Source of the DNA: Methanobrevibacter sp.
GTDB lineage: Archaea > Methanobacteriota > Methanobacteria > Methanobacteriales > Methanobacteriaceae
Assembly (NCBI GenBank): GCA_017434525.1
Contig: JAFRFD010000003.1
Coordinates: forward strand, 1 to 38,107
Length of the DNA: 38,107 bases
Reading direction: 5' to 3'
The notes below the pieces were generated by a model. The model saw only the letters and a program-made list of their open reading frames with translations, had not been told where the DNA came from and did no database searches. Below are positions 10,638-19,401 of the stretch, piece after piece. Position numbers and translations under genes: made by a program. How positions within the stretch are numbered: the stretch's first letter is position 1; each line of letters begins with the position of its first letter.

Positions 10638-11279
10638 TCATCCAGTAGTATTGGTATCGACAGGAGCTGGGTTATCACCATATAGTGCAATCCACTCGTT
10701 GAGGCCTAAACCTATACCTCTACCATCATATGAATCAATAACCACCTGATCAGCAGACCTTACCCATATTTGATACTGTTCGATGAAGTATGTTCCTGGT
10801 TCTCCAGGGAATGGATTATTCGGATCGGTATGGTTTCCTCCTGATGAATTGGTTTGATTAGTGGTGACTACAACTGAAGGTCCAGTTTGTGTACCTACAT
10901 TGTCTGCCAAATCATCTGTAATGGTTATTTTCTCTTTAGCAGAACATCCATTATATTTGTCGTCTCCAGCATATTTTACTTCAATTTCATATTCTCCTGC
11001 AGTTTTACCACTGATTGTCAGATAACATTTACCATCTTGGTCTGTAGTAATAGAATATTTTTCGTTGCCATTAAAAGTAACGTCCAATTTTTGGCCTGAA
11101 AGGGCCTTACCTTGAGAGTCATTAAGTCCAAATACCACTTGCTCTCCATTTTGGAAAGTTTCATTATTTAAAAAATTGATTTGTGTATCAGTCTTGCCAT
11201 TTTGTTGGCCAAAGATTAAAGCAGCGCCAGCTGCAACGATAACAACAACCAATATTGCAATGATTATATTTTTATTCAT
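10638..11279 (-). CDS. Small membrane-anchored protein with one Ig-like domain
   Basis: The product is 213 aa from the ATG at 11279. A GTG 9 nt upstream is also in frame, but it belongs to the Shine-Dalgarno AGGGGTGA, so I prefer the ATG. Residues about 4-25 form one hydrophobic segment without a clear cleavage site, so the protein is probably anchored with its bulk outside the cell. Residues about 45-125 resemble the Ig-like repeats of methanogen adhesin-like proteins (GEYEIEVKYAGDDKYNG). A Thr/Asn/Pro/Gly-rich linker with several N-glycosylation sequons follows, and then a short C-terminal region that I do not recognise. Its function is unknown; a surface role is inferred. Confidence 0.8.
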   Translation of the reverse strand: MNKNIIIAILVVVIVAAGAALIFGQQNGKTDTQINFLNNETFQNGEQVVFGLNDSQGKALSGQKLDVTFNGNEKYSITTDQDGKCYLTISGKTAGEYEIEVKYAGDDKYNGCSAKEKITITDDLADNVGTQTGPSVVVTTNQTNSSGGNHTDPNNPFPGEPGTYFIEQYQIWVRSADQVVIDSYDGRGIGLGLNEWIALYGDNPAPVDTNTTG

Positions 11280-11294
11280 ATTTTTCACCCCTAA

Positions 11295-11308
11295 GCATTA
11301 TATAATGC
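11295..11308. promoter_or_regulatory. Perfect 14-bp palindrome in the leader of the Ig-like gene
   Basis: GCATTATATAATGC is perfectly self-complementary. It lies just upstream of the Shine-Dalgarno and about 30-50 nt downstream of a TATA box (TTTTTATACTATT on the minus strand, about 11335-11347). That places it at or just after the transcription start, where an archaeal repressor site is often found. Confidence 0.4.
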
Positions 11309-11340
11309 CACTATTTTGAGTGTTTATTAATAATAGTATA

Positions 11341-11396
11341 AAAATATTTTCAAAACATCCAAGTTTATTCATGAATTATGAAAATATTTTCAAACA
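11341..11396. repeat. Two AAAATATTTTCAAA direct repeats 40 bp apart
   Basis: AAAATATTTTCAAA occurs at 11341 and again at 11381 with nearly identical flanks (CAAAACAT and CAAACATT). Both lie upstream of the Ig-like gene's promoter. The 40-bp period is close to four helical turns, so two factors could bind the same face of the DNA. AT-rich chance repetition remains possible. Confidence 0.4.
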
Positions 11397-11469
11397 TTAA
11401 AATGTATAAAAACAAGAAAAATCAAATTGAAAAAATCTAAATTCAAAAAAAGAAAGTAAAGTAAAAAAA

Positions 11470-12684
11470 TTATTTTTTACTGTTTTTTAGAGCTTCCACA
11501 GCTGCAAGCTTTTTACCGGCAAGCATACTGATACAAGCTCCTCCGCCACTGCTCAAGTGACTCATTTGGTCTTCCAAACCGAGACCTGCTGTAGCAGCTG
11601 CAATATGGCCTCCACCAATCAATGAAAATCCTTCAGATGATGCCATTGCATTAATCAAATCCTCAGTACCCATCGCAAATTTAGGGTCTTCAAACACACC
11701 TGCAGGACCATTTGCAAAGATATACTTGGCTTCCCTGATTTCTTTTGCATAAAATGCAATTGTCTTGACACCTATATCGAAAATGGCTTCGTTTGGAATT
11801 TCATTATTGTCAATATCGACCCTTTCACCATCAATTTCACAGGCCACATCAATTGGATATTTGACCTTGTCACCAAATCTTTCAATCAATTCCTTTGATT
11901 TTTCAACCATGTCCTCATATCCTCTGCTTGCTATGAAATCACGGTTGACCTGGCCAATGTCTACGCCTGCAGCCCATAAAACAATGTTTCCAACAATACC
12001 TGTTGTCAAAATGGAATCTGCAGTGCCGTTGCTCAATACATTTTCCATAACGTCGATGGAATCATCTGGCTTCATACCCCCAAGCAGAAATACACAAGGA
12101 TGTTCCACACCGTCCAATGCATTTTGAATGACTGTCAATTCCTCTTCCATCACACGGCCCGCTGCAGAAGGAGTATTTACTGTAAATCCTACAAGAGATG
12201 CTTGTGATCTATGTGCTGCGGCAAATGCGTCGTTTACAAAATAGTCAATGTATGGTGACAAGTGCCTTACAAGCAATGTTTTGGATTGCTCTTCGGGAGT
12301 TCTTGAAAGAGATTCCTCAGAGAAGAAACGTGCATTTTCAAGCAATAGAATTTCATGTGGTTTAAGATTATGGATAGCTTCCTTAGCAGCGTTTGAAAAG
12401 AGAGAATCTATATATTTTACTCTTAGATTTAAAATATCGGATAGTGCATTGGCATGTTGAGATAAAGTTGTGAAATCTTTTTTGCCCGGACGGCTTTGAT
12501 GTGCAAGAATTACGACTTTGGCACCCTTATTGGACAGTTCCTTAATGGTTCTTGCATGTAACTTCAATCTTGTATCGTCCAGAATTATTCCGGAACTCGG
12601 ATCGACAGGAGCGTTAATGTCCACTCTCACAAGCACTGTTTTGCCTTCAATGTCAAAATCATCAATTGTATTAAAATCAACCAT
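11470..12684 (-). CDS. pgk: Phosphoglycerate kinase
   Basis: Interconverts 1,3-bisphosphoglycerate plus ADP and 3-phosphoglycerate plus ATP; in methanogens it works mainly toward gluconeogenesis. The protein is 404 aa. The N-terminal substrate side is clear (KTVLVRVDINAPVD and LAHQSRPG), and the C-terminal nucleotide side has the GGGHIAAATAGLGL loop near residue 355. The ATG at 12684 follows GAGTGGG. It sits 15 nt downstream of tpiA, with which it forms a two-gene unit. Confidence 0.97.
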   Translation of the reverse strand: MVDFNTIDDFDIEGKTVLVRVDINAPVDPSSGIILDDTRLKLHARTIKELSNKGAKVVILAHQSRPGKKDFTTLSQHANALSDILNLRVKYIDSLFSNAAKEAIHNLKPHEILLLENARFFSEESLSRTPEEQSKTLLVRHLSPYIDYFVNDAFAAAHRSQASLVGFTVNTPSAAGRVMEEELTVIQNALDGVEHPCVFLLGGMKPDDSIDVMENVLSNGTADSILTTGIVGNIVLWAAGVDIGQVNRDFIASRGYEDMVEKSKELIERFGDKVKYPIDVACEIDGERVDIDNNEIPNEAIFDIGVKTIAFYAKEIREAKYIFANGPAGVFEDPKFAMGTEDLINAMASSEGFSLIGGGHIAAATAGLGLEDQMSHLSSGGGACISMLAGKKLAAVEALKNSKK

Positions 12685-12699
12685 TTTCCCACTCGTGAA

Positions 12700-13368
12700 T
12701 TATAATTTGCTCACTAAATCAAGTAAAGCGTCTTTTGGACTTTCCGCCTTGATAATTCCTGATGCAAGTAACACTCCATCAGCACCCAAATCCATTGCTG
12801 CTTTCATGTCATCACCGGTAGTGATTCCTGCACCACACAATACCTTGACATTTTTATTGATGGCCTTAACCTCTTTTACGGTATCTTCAACAACTTCAGG
12901 TTGTGCCTGAGATACTGGAATTCCTGTACCAATCAGTTCAGGAGGTTCGACGGCCACTGCAGTAGGAGCAAGTGCAGCTACTGCCTTTGAGGTTTCGATA
13001 TTGTTAGTGCATACGCAGGATTCGATATCATTTTCTGCGCATAATCTCACAACTTCAGCAATGTCTGCCAGTTTCATCCTTTGCTCTGAATGGTTAATCA
13101 ATGAACCGCTTACGCCCGCATCAATTAATGTATTGATTAAATTGGAACCTGTATGTCCTCCAGGAGCAATTGCATCGATGTGTTGTGCAAAAATTGGAAG
13201 TGAAGCTTCTTGAGATATCCTATAAATATCTGCTGCCTGAGGAGCTGCAACCATAGTAATTCCAGACTCATTAGCAGCGCTTTCCAAATCATGTGCAAGT
13301 TCTAAAGCTTTTAAACCACTTGATTCCAAATAGGTTTTATAATTCAATATCACAATTGGTGTATCCAT
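12700..13368 (-). CDS. tpiA: Triosephosphate isomerase (archaeal short form)
   Basis: Interconverts dihydroxyacetone phosphate and glyceraldehyde 3-phosphate. At 222 aa it is the short archaeal type. The catalytic set is intact: N9 and K11 (ILNYKTY), H93 (INHSEQR) and E141 (AVEPPELIGTG, which includes the start of loop 6). The phosphate-binding CGAGI and GADGVLLASGI segments are near the C terminus. The ATG at 13368 follows GTGGGAT. It precedes pgk in the same direction. Confidence 0.97.
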   Translation of the reverse strand: MDTPIVILNYKTYLESSGLKALELAHDLESAANESGITMVAAPQAADIYRISQEASLPIFAQHIDAIAPGGHTGSNLINTLIDAGVSGSLINHSEQRMKLADIAEVVRLCAENDIESCVCTNNIETSKAVAALAPTAVAVEPPELIGTGIPVSQAQPEVVEDTVKEVKAINKNVKVLCGAGITTGDDMKAAMDLGADGVLLASGIIKAESPKDALLDLVSKL

Positions 13369-13424
13369 AATAATCCCACAATATTTTTATTATTATAATA
13401 TTTGGAAAACATTATTAAATAAAT

Positions 13425-14294
13425 TTATGATTTGGAAATTCGTTTTTGTGATAATTCTATATAATCCTCATTGATATCATATGCAATGTAATTCCTTTTG
13501 TTTTGAAGTGCGGCAATGCAGGTTGTTCCACTTCCGCAAAACGGATCTAAAACCACATCACCCTCATAGCTATACAGATTGATCAGCCTGTGGGGAAGCT
13601 CTATTGGAAATGGCGCTGGATGGCCAATCCGCTTTGCGTTCACTGCCGGAAATGTCCAAATACTTTTTGTCCATTGGATAAAATCATCCTTTTCGATTGT
13701 ATCCCTTTTTGTCTGTGCCTTGTTTTTAGAATACGATTCCTTTGAAAACACCAGTATGTATTCATGATAATCCCTTAAGACCGGATTTGATGCAGACATC
13801 CAACTTCCCCAGGCACATGAGCCTCCACCGCTGGCGGACTTGTCCCATATTATTTCCCCGCGCATCAAAAATCCCAAATCCAGCATTGTCTCAATCACCA
13901 TTGCATGAAGGGGAATGTATGGCTTTCTTCCAATGTTTGCAATGTTTATGCAGGCCCGTCCCCCCGTAACCAACTTTTTATATGTCTGGCTGAAGACAGA
14001 TGTCAAAAGCTCCAGATATTCATCCAATGTCAAATCGTTGTCATATTCCTTTCCGACATTATACGGAGGAGATGTAATCATCAGATGAATGCTGTTGTCA
14101 GGTATTTCATCCATATTTTCGCTGGATTTGCAGTACAGTCTATTCAAGTCATTTTCTGGTATTTTTGACTCCCTGAATTCAACGTTTTTTGGAACTTTAA
14201 ACTCTTCGAATAATTTTGAGCTATAGAACTTTTTTGAACTGTGAGATTCCCTTAAAACCGAACCGAATGAAGATGTTTGAGTTTTTCTAACCAC
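13425..14294 (-). CDS. DNA methyltransferase, beta class (probable N4-cytosine or N6-adenine type)
   Basis: Modification half of a restriction-modification system, 289 aa. The catalytic motif IV is TSPPYN at residues 74-79 and the SAM-binding motif I is DPFCGSGTT at 250-258. Motif IV before motif I defines the beta order. An SPPY motif is frequent among N4-cytosine enzymes, but adenine methylation cannot be excluded. The start is GTG at 14294, 6 nt after AGAGGT within the upstream gene and 1 nt past that gene's TAA. The recognition sequence is not readable from the protein. Confidence 0.92.
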   Translation of the reverse strand: MVRKTQTSSFGSVLRESHSSKKFYSSKLFEEFKVPKNVEFRESKIPENDLNRLYCKSSENMDEIPDNSIHLMITSPPYNVGKEYDNDLTLDEYLELLTSVFSQTYKKLVTGGRACINIANIGRKPYIPLHAMVIETMLDLGFLMRGEIIWDKSASGGGSCAWGSWMSASNPVLRDYHEYILVFSKESYSKNKAQTKRDTIEKDDFIQWTKSIWTFPAVNAKRIGHPAPFPIELPHRLINLYSYEGDVVLDPFCGSGTTCIAALQNKRNYIAYDINEDYIELSQKRISKS

Positions 14295-14295
14295 A

Positions 14296-15165
14296 TTAAG
14301 ACCTCTGTAGGAGATTTAAAAATTTCAATCCCTTATTTTCATAACTTTCCTCTTTGTTAGCTATCTCAATCAATTTTCCCAGATTTCTTGGACTTTCCAT
14401 TCCTGAAAAGAAATTCAAATCCTTATTAAACAATTGATTCAAATGTATCTTCAACTCTGAAGTATTGTCAAATCTGTAATAACCCCTTTTGGGGGTTGAC
14501 TTTCTGGTGTTTCCGTGATTTAGTGGAAAGGGGTTCAGTGACCAAAATCCCTGAATCAAACCTGCATGCTTCAGGTAATCTGCTTTTTTAGAAAAGCCAT
14601 TTGACAGGGGAGCATTTCCTACGACGATAATGGGAATTTTTGTTGATTCGAAATTTGAAACTCTTATATCTATACATTTGCCAATAGCCTTTAGAATCGA
14701 GTCCGACCGTGTGAAACTTGGTTTTCCCTGATGGGTTCTGAAATCTCCGACTTCAGTTACCCTATCCAGTTCAGGGTCATATTGCCAGTTCCACACCAAA
14801 GACATCTTGACTTCACATATTAGTTTGACTTCGGATGCTTTTAAAATTTTTTTATCCTCAGTTGCAATGGCGATGTCGGCCGGCGATTTCGATGTTATTC
14901 CAACCGATGGGATTCTGGCCTGCTGGACGATATGGAGATTTTCATCTTCAATCAATGCGCCAAACAAATCGCTGACCCATTTTTCAGTGAAATTGCCAAT
15001 CAATGAATTTCTGGCCTGCAGTGTTGTTTTTCTGCCCTTGTATCTTTTGGGCCAATATGCCAAATATCTTCCGTCATCTGTCCTGTAAAAGAGCTGCTCT
15101 GGTGAAGCAAAACTTTTAGAGTTAATAAAAAATAATTTTTCCTGATGTTTATTCCATAATCTCAT
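14296..15165 (-). CDS. Probable type II restriction endonuclease, PD-(D/E)xK type
   Basis: A 289-aa protein that I do not recognise as a named enzyme. It carries SPADIAI (D97) followed by a strand ending CEVKM (E118, K120), which fits the D...ExK active site of PD-(D/E)xK nucleases. It lies immediately upstream of the methyltransferase, 1 nt apart, in the order nuclease then methylase. A TATA-like TTTTTATATG near 15189-15199 would give a leaderless start at the ATG at 15165. The nuclease role is inferred from the motif plus the partner gene. Confidence 0.75.
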   Translation of the reverse strand: MRLWNKHQEKLFFINSKSFASPEQLFYRTDDGRYLAYWPKRYKGRKTTLQARNSLIGNFTEKWVSDLFGALIEDENLHIVQQARIPSVGITSKSPADIAIATEDKKILKASEVKLICEVKMSLVWNWQYDPELDRVTEVGDFRTHQGKPSFTRSDSILKAIGKCIDIRVSNFESTKIPIIVVGNAPLSNGFSKKADYLKHAGLIQGFWSLNPFPLNHGNTRKSTPKRGYYRFDNTSELKIHLNQLFNKDLNFFSGMESPRNLGKLIEIANKEESYENKGLKFLNLLQRS

Positions 15166-15261
15166 AATAAAAAATATTATTTTTAAACATATAAAAAGAT
15201 TTAATAACTAAAAATAAATATTTTTCATTATTTGTTAAATTTAATCCTGTTTGTAAAAATG

Positions 15262-15269
15262 TATATATT
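15262..15269 (+). promoter_or_regulatory. TATA box of taw1
   Basis: TATATATT lies 28-35 nt before the taw1 ATG at 15297. Transcription would start within about ten bases of the start codon. No Shine-Dalgarno is visible there. The 131-nt interval to the divergent restriction gene also holds that gene's promoter. Confidence 0.5.
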
Positions 15270-15296
15270 ACTAAATCTAAACATTAATTTGATTTT

Positions 15297-16214
15297 ATGT
15301 CATTTAATGAAACCCAAATTAAAAACCTAGAAAAAAGCGGATACCGATTCGTTGGAACCCACGGCCATGCCGCCGTTAAGGTCTGCCATTGGACTCGTCA
15401 AAGCATTGTAGACAAGGGAGTCTGTTATAAGGAAAAATTCTATGGAATCAAATCACACAGATGCCTTCAGATGTCTCCGGCAGTTCCAAATTGCCAGCAG
15501 GAATGCGAATTCTGCTGGAGAGACCTGACATATACCCAGACAAGCTGGCAAGACGAGGAATATGACGACCCGAAAACAATAATCGACGAGGCAATTAAAG
15601 CTCAGAACAACTTATTATGCGGGTTTTTCGGAAATGACAAAGCAAACAAAAAGAAATTGGAAGAACTGAAAAATCCAACCAATGCCGCAATATCCCTTGC
15701 AGGCGAACCGACACTTTATCCAAAAATCGACGAGTTGATTGGAGAGTTTAACAGACGTGACTTTACGACCTTTGTGGTAAGCAATGGCCAGTGCGTTGAC
15801 AGATTGCGCAACCTGCAAAACGATCCCTACCAACTGTACCTTTCCTTGGATGCACCTAACGAGAAAATATTTAATGACGTTTGCAGACCAAGAATAAATG
15901 ATGCTTGGAGCAATTTAAACGAATCACTTGAAACGTTGGCCAGTTTCAACTCCCGTACATGTATACGAAATACCTGTGTTCGTGGAAAAAATATGGAACA
16001 GCCGGAAGAATATGCAAAACTAATAAAAAAAGCTGACCCTGATTTCGTGGAAATAAAGGCATACATGTGTGTCGGCTCATCACGTGAACGCCTAACCCTG
16101 GACAACATGCCGTCATTCGATGAGGTTAAGGAATTTGCAAAAAAAATAGGTGAAGAGTGCGGAAAAGAGTTGGTAAACGAATCAGAAATCAGTCGTGTTG
16201 TTTTGCTTGAATAG
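15297..16214 (+). CDS. taw1: tRNA 4-demethylwyosine synthase Taw1 (radical SAM)
   Basis: Makes the tricyclic 4-demethylwyosine base at G37 of tRNA-Phe from N1-methylguanosine and pyruvate. The protein is 305 aa. The radical SAM motif is C66-x3-C70-x2-C73. Three further cysteines, C30, C43 and C56, are evenly spaced by 13 residues, as expected for the second iron-sulfur cluster of this family. SLAGEPTLYP and LYLSLDAPN belong to the barrel. Its last 26 nt overlap the 3' end of the convergent flavoprotein gene. Confidence 0.95.
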   Translation: MSFNETQIKNLEKSGYRFVGTHGHAAVKVCHWTRQSIVDKGVCYKEKFYGIKSHRCLQMSPAVPNCQQECEFCWRDLTYTQTSWQDEEYDDPKTIIDEAIKAQNNLLCGFFGNDKANKKKLEELKNPTNAAISLAGEPTLYPKIDELIGEFNRRDFTTFVVSNGQCVDRLRNLQNDPYQLYLSLDAPNEKIFNDVCRPRINDAWSNLNESLETLASFNSRTCIRNTCVRGKNMEQPEEYAKLIKKADPDFVEIKAYMCVGSSRERLTLDNMPSFDEVKEFAKKIGEECGKELVNESEISRVVLLE

Positions 16215-16851
16215 CAACACTTCTGCCAAGTTCAAATGCGCTTTCCAAATCTTTGGGAAACTGAGTTTTACGAATTTCCATTCTCTCCTTTTCATCAAAG
16301 GCATCGCTGACATACTTGTTATAGTCCTTAAACTGATATGTTTCATAGACATACAAATGTTCGGGCTTGCTAAACACCATACTCAAACCCATTTCAAAGT
16401 GGTCATGCAAGTCATGATAGCCAATTTGATGTGAAATCTCCTCTGAAGCATTCATAGTGTAGATATAAGCCATTGGCATTTTCTTATGCTCAACAGTTTC
16501 TGTTTTGCTGTATGCAACAAATGGAAACATGAACCGCTCCAGGAAGCATCTCATATTTCCGGTCACATCGCTGAAATAGATTGGTGAACCCAATATGACT
16601 CCATCGGCTTCAACAATCCTTTCTAGAATAGGTTTTAAATCGTCTTTTTGAACGCATTTGCCGTAATGTTTCCCATTGATTATCTTACATGCAAAGCAGC
16701 TTCGACAGCCATTAAATGGAAAATCATAGAGGTTTACCCTTTCCACATCCGCATCTGGAAAAACATCCATGACGCCTTCCAATGCCTTATCCAAAAGCTG
16801 TGCAGTATTGCAATTTGGTCTTGGGGAACCGTTGATGGCAAAAAATTTCAT
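16189..16851 (-). CDS. NAD(P)H-dependent FMN reductase / iron-sulfur flavoprotein-like protein
   Basis: A flavodoxin-fold protein of 220 aa. The FMN phosphate loop is INGSPRPNCNT at the N terminus and GSPIYFSDVTGNMRCFLERF is the second family block. Cysteines C49, C52, C55 and C66 resemble the cluster motif of methanogen iron-sulfur flavoproteins, although the last spacing (ten residues) is longer than the compact motif I know. The ATG overlaps the sucC stop by one base (TAATG), so it belongs to the kor-suc operon. A redox role near 2-oxoglutarate synthase is inferred; the substrate is unknown. Confidence 0.85.
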   Translation of the reverse strand: MKFFAINGSPRPNCNTAQLLDKALEGVMDVFPDADVERVNLYDFPFNGCRSCFACKIINGKHYGKCVQKDDLKPILERIVEADGVILGSPIYFSDVTGNMRCFLERFMFPFVAYSKTETVEHKKMPMAYIYTMNASEEISHQIGYHDLHDHFEMGLSMVFSKPEHLYVYETYQFKDYNKYVSDAFDEKERMEIRKTQFPKDLESAFELGRSVAIQAKQHD

Positions 16852-17969
16852 TATTTGCCCTGCGCTTTTAATTCTTCACAAAGTTCAACCGCTTTTTTAG
16901 CTGCCTTTTCCATTGAGGTTTCATATGAGATTCCGGCTTCCTCTAAAAGTCTTTGACCTTCCTCTTCATTGGTACCGGTCAATCTAATGACAATGTTTAC
17001 ATTACGGTCAGTGCTTTCCAAAGCCTTAATCACACCGCGAGCAACATCATCCGCTTTAGTGATACCTCCCAAAACGTTGAGGAAAACGACTTTTACAGGA
17101 TCATAGTTCAGTACAATACTTAATGCCTGTTTAATGATTTGTTCTGAAGCTCCACCACCGATATCCAGGAAAGTAGCCGGTTCACCGCCGTTAAGCTTAA
17201 TCATATCCATAGCAGTTAAGGTCAAACCTGCACCATTACCGATAACGGCAATGTCCCCGTCCAATTGGACAAAGTCAACAGCTTTCTTTTTATAATGGAG
17301 TCTTTCAACCAAATCCTGATGCCTGAATAGGGAATCGTTTTCAACAACCAATTTTGCATCGGCTGCAATTAACCCTTTTGGAGTCAATACCAATGGATTG
17401 ATCTCAGCTGTATCGGCATCATACTTCTCAAATAATTTGTATAACTTCCAAATAATGTCCCCCATTGGAGAAATCAATTCTGAAGGAACATCCATTTTAC
17501 GTGCGATTTCACGTGCTTCATACGGTAAAAAGTCAAGTAAAGGATTTGGATAATATTTGATAATCTTTTCAGGGTTTGTTTTAGCCAGGTTTTCAATTTC
17601 AACCCCTCCTTCCTTACTTGCAAGGATTACTGGTCTTCTGGCGCCTCTGTCAACAGACACTGTAACGAAAAATTCATGTAAAATCTCAGCCTTTTCTTCG
17701 ATTAAAAGGTGTTTTACTTTTTCGCCTTTGATTTCCATACCTAAAATCTGTTCAGAAACTTTCAATGCTTCACCAGGGTTGTTTGCAAATTTTACACCGC
17801 CTGCTTTACCTCTTCCACCGGTTAAAACTTGCGCCTTGATAACAACAGGCACGCCCATCTCTGAAGAAATAGCCATTGCCTCTTCAGGATAGTTTGCAAC
17901 ATGCCCCTCTAGGATTGGAATGCCTTCCTTATTAAAAATTGCTTTTGCTACATTTTCAAAAAATCTCAT
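16851..17969 (-). CDS. sucC: Succinate-CoA ligase (ADP-forming) beta subunit
   Basis: Beta subunit of succinyl-CoA synthetase, with an N-terminal ATP-grasp domain and a C-terminal CoA-ligase domain (FLDIGGGASEQI, then LNVLGGITKADDVARG). I use the ATG at 17969 (372 aa, MRFFENVAKAIF). The in-frame GTG at 17978 is part of the Shine-Dalgarno AGGTG, which itself overlaps the TAG of korC. In methanogens without a full cycle this step supplies succinyl-CoA for 2-oxoglutarate synthesis. The alpha subunit gene sucD is not in the window. Confidence 0.95.
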   Translation of the reverse strand: MRFFENVAKAIFNKEGIPILEGHVANYPEEAMAISSEMGVPVVIKAQVLTGGRGKAGGVKFANNPGEALKVSEQILGMEIKGEKVKHLLIEEKAEILHEFFVTVSVDRGARRPVILASKEGGVEIENLAKTNPEKIIKYYPNPLLDFLPYEAREIARKMDVPSELISPMGDIIWKLYKLFEKYDADTAEINPLVLTPKGLIAADAKLVVENDSLFRHQDLVERLHYKKKAVDFVQLDGDIAVIGNGAGLTLTAMDMIKLNGGEPATFLDIGGGASEQIIKQALSIVLNYDPVKVVFLNVLGGITKADDVARGVIKALESTDRNVNIVIRLTGTNEEEGQRLLEEAGISYETSMEKAAKKAVELCEELKAQGK

Positions 17970-17978
17970 ATTTAACAC

Positions 17979-18527
17979 CTATTCGACTAAAGCGTATCCT
18001 GCTTCAAAAGCTTTAATATTCTTTTCTTCTGTTCCCTTAGGAACGCTGTCTTCAATAGCTTTAATAGCAGCTTCCTTAGAAATCACTTTAGTAATTTTTG
18101 TAATGGCTCCAACCATGACGATATTGGCTACGATTTTAAGACCGATTTCATCAATAGCCGTTTTAGTAGCCGGAGCTTCATAAACATTAATGTTATGTTC
18201 ATCTATAAATTCTCTAACGTCTTCAACATCAGTTGTTGTTGGATCGACAATCAATGTACCGTTGTCCTTCAAATCCACAATATATTTAATCAAAGCCTCA
18301 TTGGACATGGCTATAAAAATATCAGGATTCAAAACCTTAGGATAATCAATTTCTGAATCGCTTATAACAACTTCACATTTGGAAGCTCCTCCACGAGCTT
18401 CAGGACCGTAAGATTGTGTTTGAACAGCTTCTTTACCGTCAAAAAGACAAGCAGATTTACCTAAGATAATACCTGCAAGAATTACTCCTTGACCTCCAAA
18501 TCCACCAATTCTAATTTCAGTTCTCAT
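17979..18527 (-). CDS. korC: 2-oxoglutarate:ferredoxin oxidoreductase gamma subunit
   Basis: Gamma subunit of 2-oxoglutarate synthase, 182 aa from the ATG at 18527. The family signature is IGGFGGQGVILAG at the N terminus followed by SYGPEARGGASKCEVVIS. An upstream in-frame GTG at 18536 lies inside the AGGTGG Shine-Dalgarno and is therefore not the likely start. The SD overlaps the TAG stop of korB. It is followed directly by sucC with the same arrangement. Confidence 0.96.
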   Translation of the reverse strand: MRTEIRIGGFGGQGVILAGIILGKSACLFDGKEAVQTQSYGPEARGGASKCEVVISDSEIDYPKVLNPDIFIAMSNEALIKYIVDLKDNGTLIVDPTTTDVEDVREFIDEHNINVYEAPATKTAIDEIGLKIVANIVMVGAITKITKVISKEAAIKAIEDSVPKGTEEKNIKAFEAGYALVE

Positions 18528-18536
18528 ATTATCCAC

Positions 18537-19400
18537 CTATAAGTCTGTTTCATATGCAGAATTAACAACGGTTTTTTTACCTGATTTTTCCACACTAATT
18601 TTATCAATGTTTTCTGTGAATTCGTCTTTAGTCGTATTTGCAAATTCACCAACAACAATTTTACCTTCAAGTTCTTTTGCAGACATTCTATCTGCAGCAG
18701 ATTTATATACTGTATTTGCCTTCATTACGGCAGCCATTGCAGTAGGAGTCCTAAGCTTGTTTTTACGACCGAAGTAAGTTGGACATTGGGTTGCAACTTC
18801 AATGAATGAAAATCCTGGATTTTCCAATCCTGCTTTAATGGAAAGAACCAAGTTTTCGATTTGCACTGTGGTCCACCTTGCAGAATAAGTTGCTCCTGCT
18901 GCTGCAACAAGCTCCGCCAATTTGAATGGAGTATCCTGATTACCGTATGGAGCAGTTGTTCCGAAACTGCCTTTAGGAGATGTAGGGCTGATTTGACCCC
19001 CGGTCATACCATAGATATTATTGTTGATACAGATTACTGTCAGGTTAATGTTTCTTCTTGCTGCATGAATCAAATGATTACCACCGATTGATGCTGCATC
19101 ACCATCACCTGTAAATACGACAACGTCCAAATCCTTGTTGGCTGTTTTCAAACCGGTTGCAAAGCTTAACGCCCTTCCGTGAGTGGTGTGCAGGGAATCG
19201 CATTTAAGGTAACCCGGAATTCTTGAAGAACATCCTATTCCGGAAACCATTGCAATATTATTGAAATCCATTCCTGCCTTTTCCATCGCCGCTAAGAATG
19301 CATTGATGATAGCTCCGTTTCCACAGCCCGGACAAAAGATATGAGGCAATCTGTCTTCTCTCATGTATGGGAGAAATCTATTTTGTTTTGACTCTGACAT
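18537..19400 (-). CDS. korB: 2-oxoglutarate:ferredoxin oxidoreductase beta subunit (TPP-binding)
   Basis: Thiamine-pyrophosphate-binding subunit of 2-oxoglutarate synthase, which reductively carboxylates succinyl-CoA with ferredoxin. The protein is 287 aa. FCPGCGNG (C23, C26) is the cluster-associated N-terminal motif, and GDGDAASIGG to INNNIYGMTGGQ is the TPP-binding region. The ATG at 19400 is preceded by GGAGG that lies within the last codons of korA, so translation is coupled. Confidence 0.97.
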   Translation of the reverse strand: MSESKQNRFLPYMREDRLPHIFCPGCGNGAIINAFLAAMEKAGMDFNNIAMVSGIGCSSRIPGYLKCDSLHTTHGRALSFATGLKTANKDLDVVVFTGDGDAASIGGNHLIHAARRNINLTVICINNNIYGMTGGQISPTSPKGSFGTTAPYGNQDTPFKLAELVAAAGATYSARWTTVQIENLVLSIKAGLENPGFSFIEVATQCPTYFGRKNKLRTPTAMAAVMKANTVYKSAADRMSAKELEGKIVVGEFANTTKDEFTENIDKISVEKSGKKTVVNSAYETDL

Positions 19401-19401
19401 T

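Noticed and set aside
17970..18536. GTG starts for sucC (17978) and korC (18536)
   Set aside because: Both GTG codons are part of the AGGTG Shine-Dalgarno; an ATG follows at proper distance.
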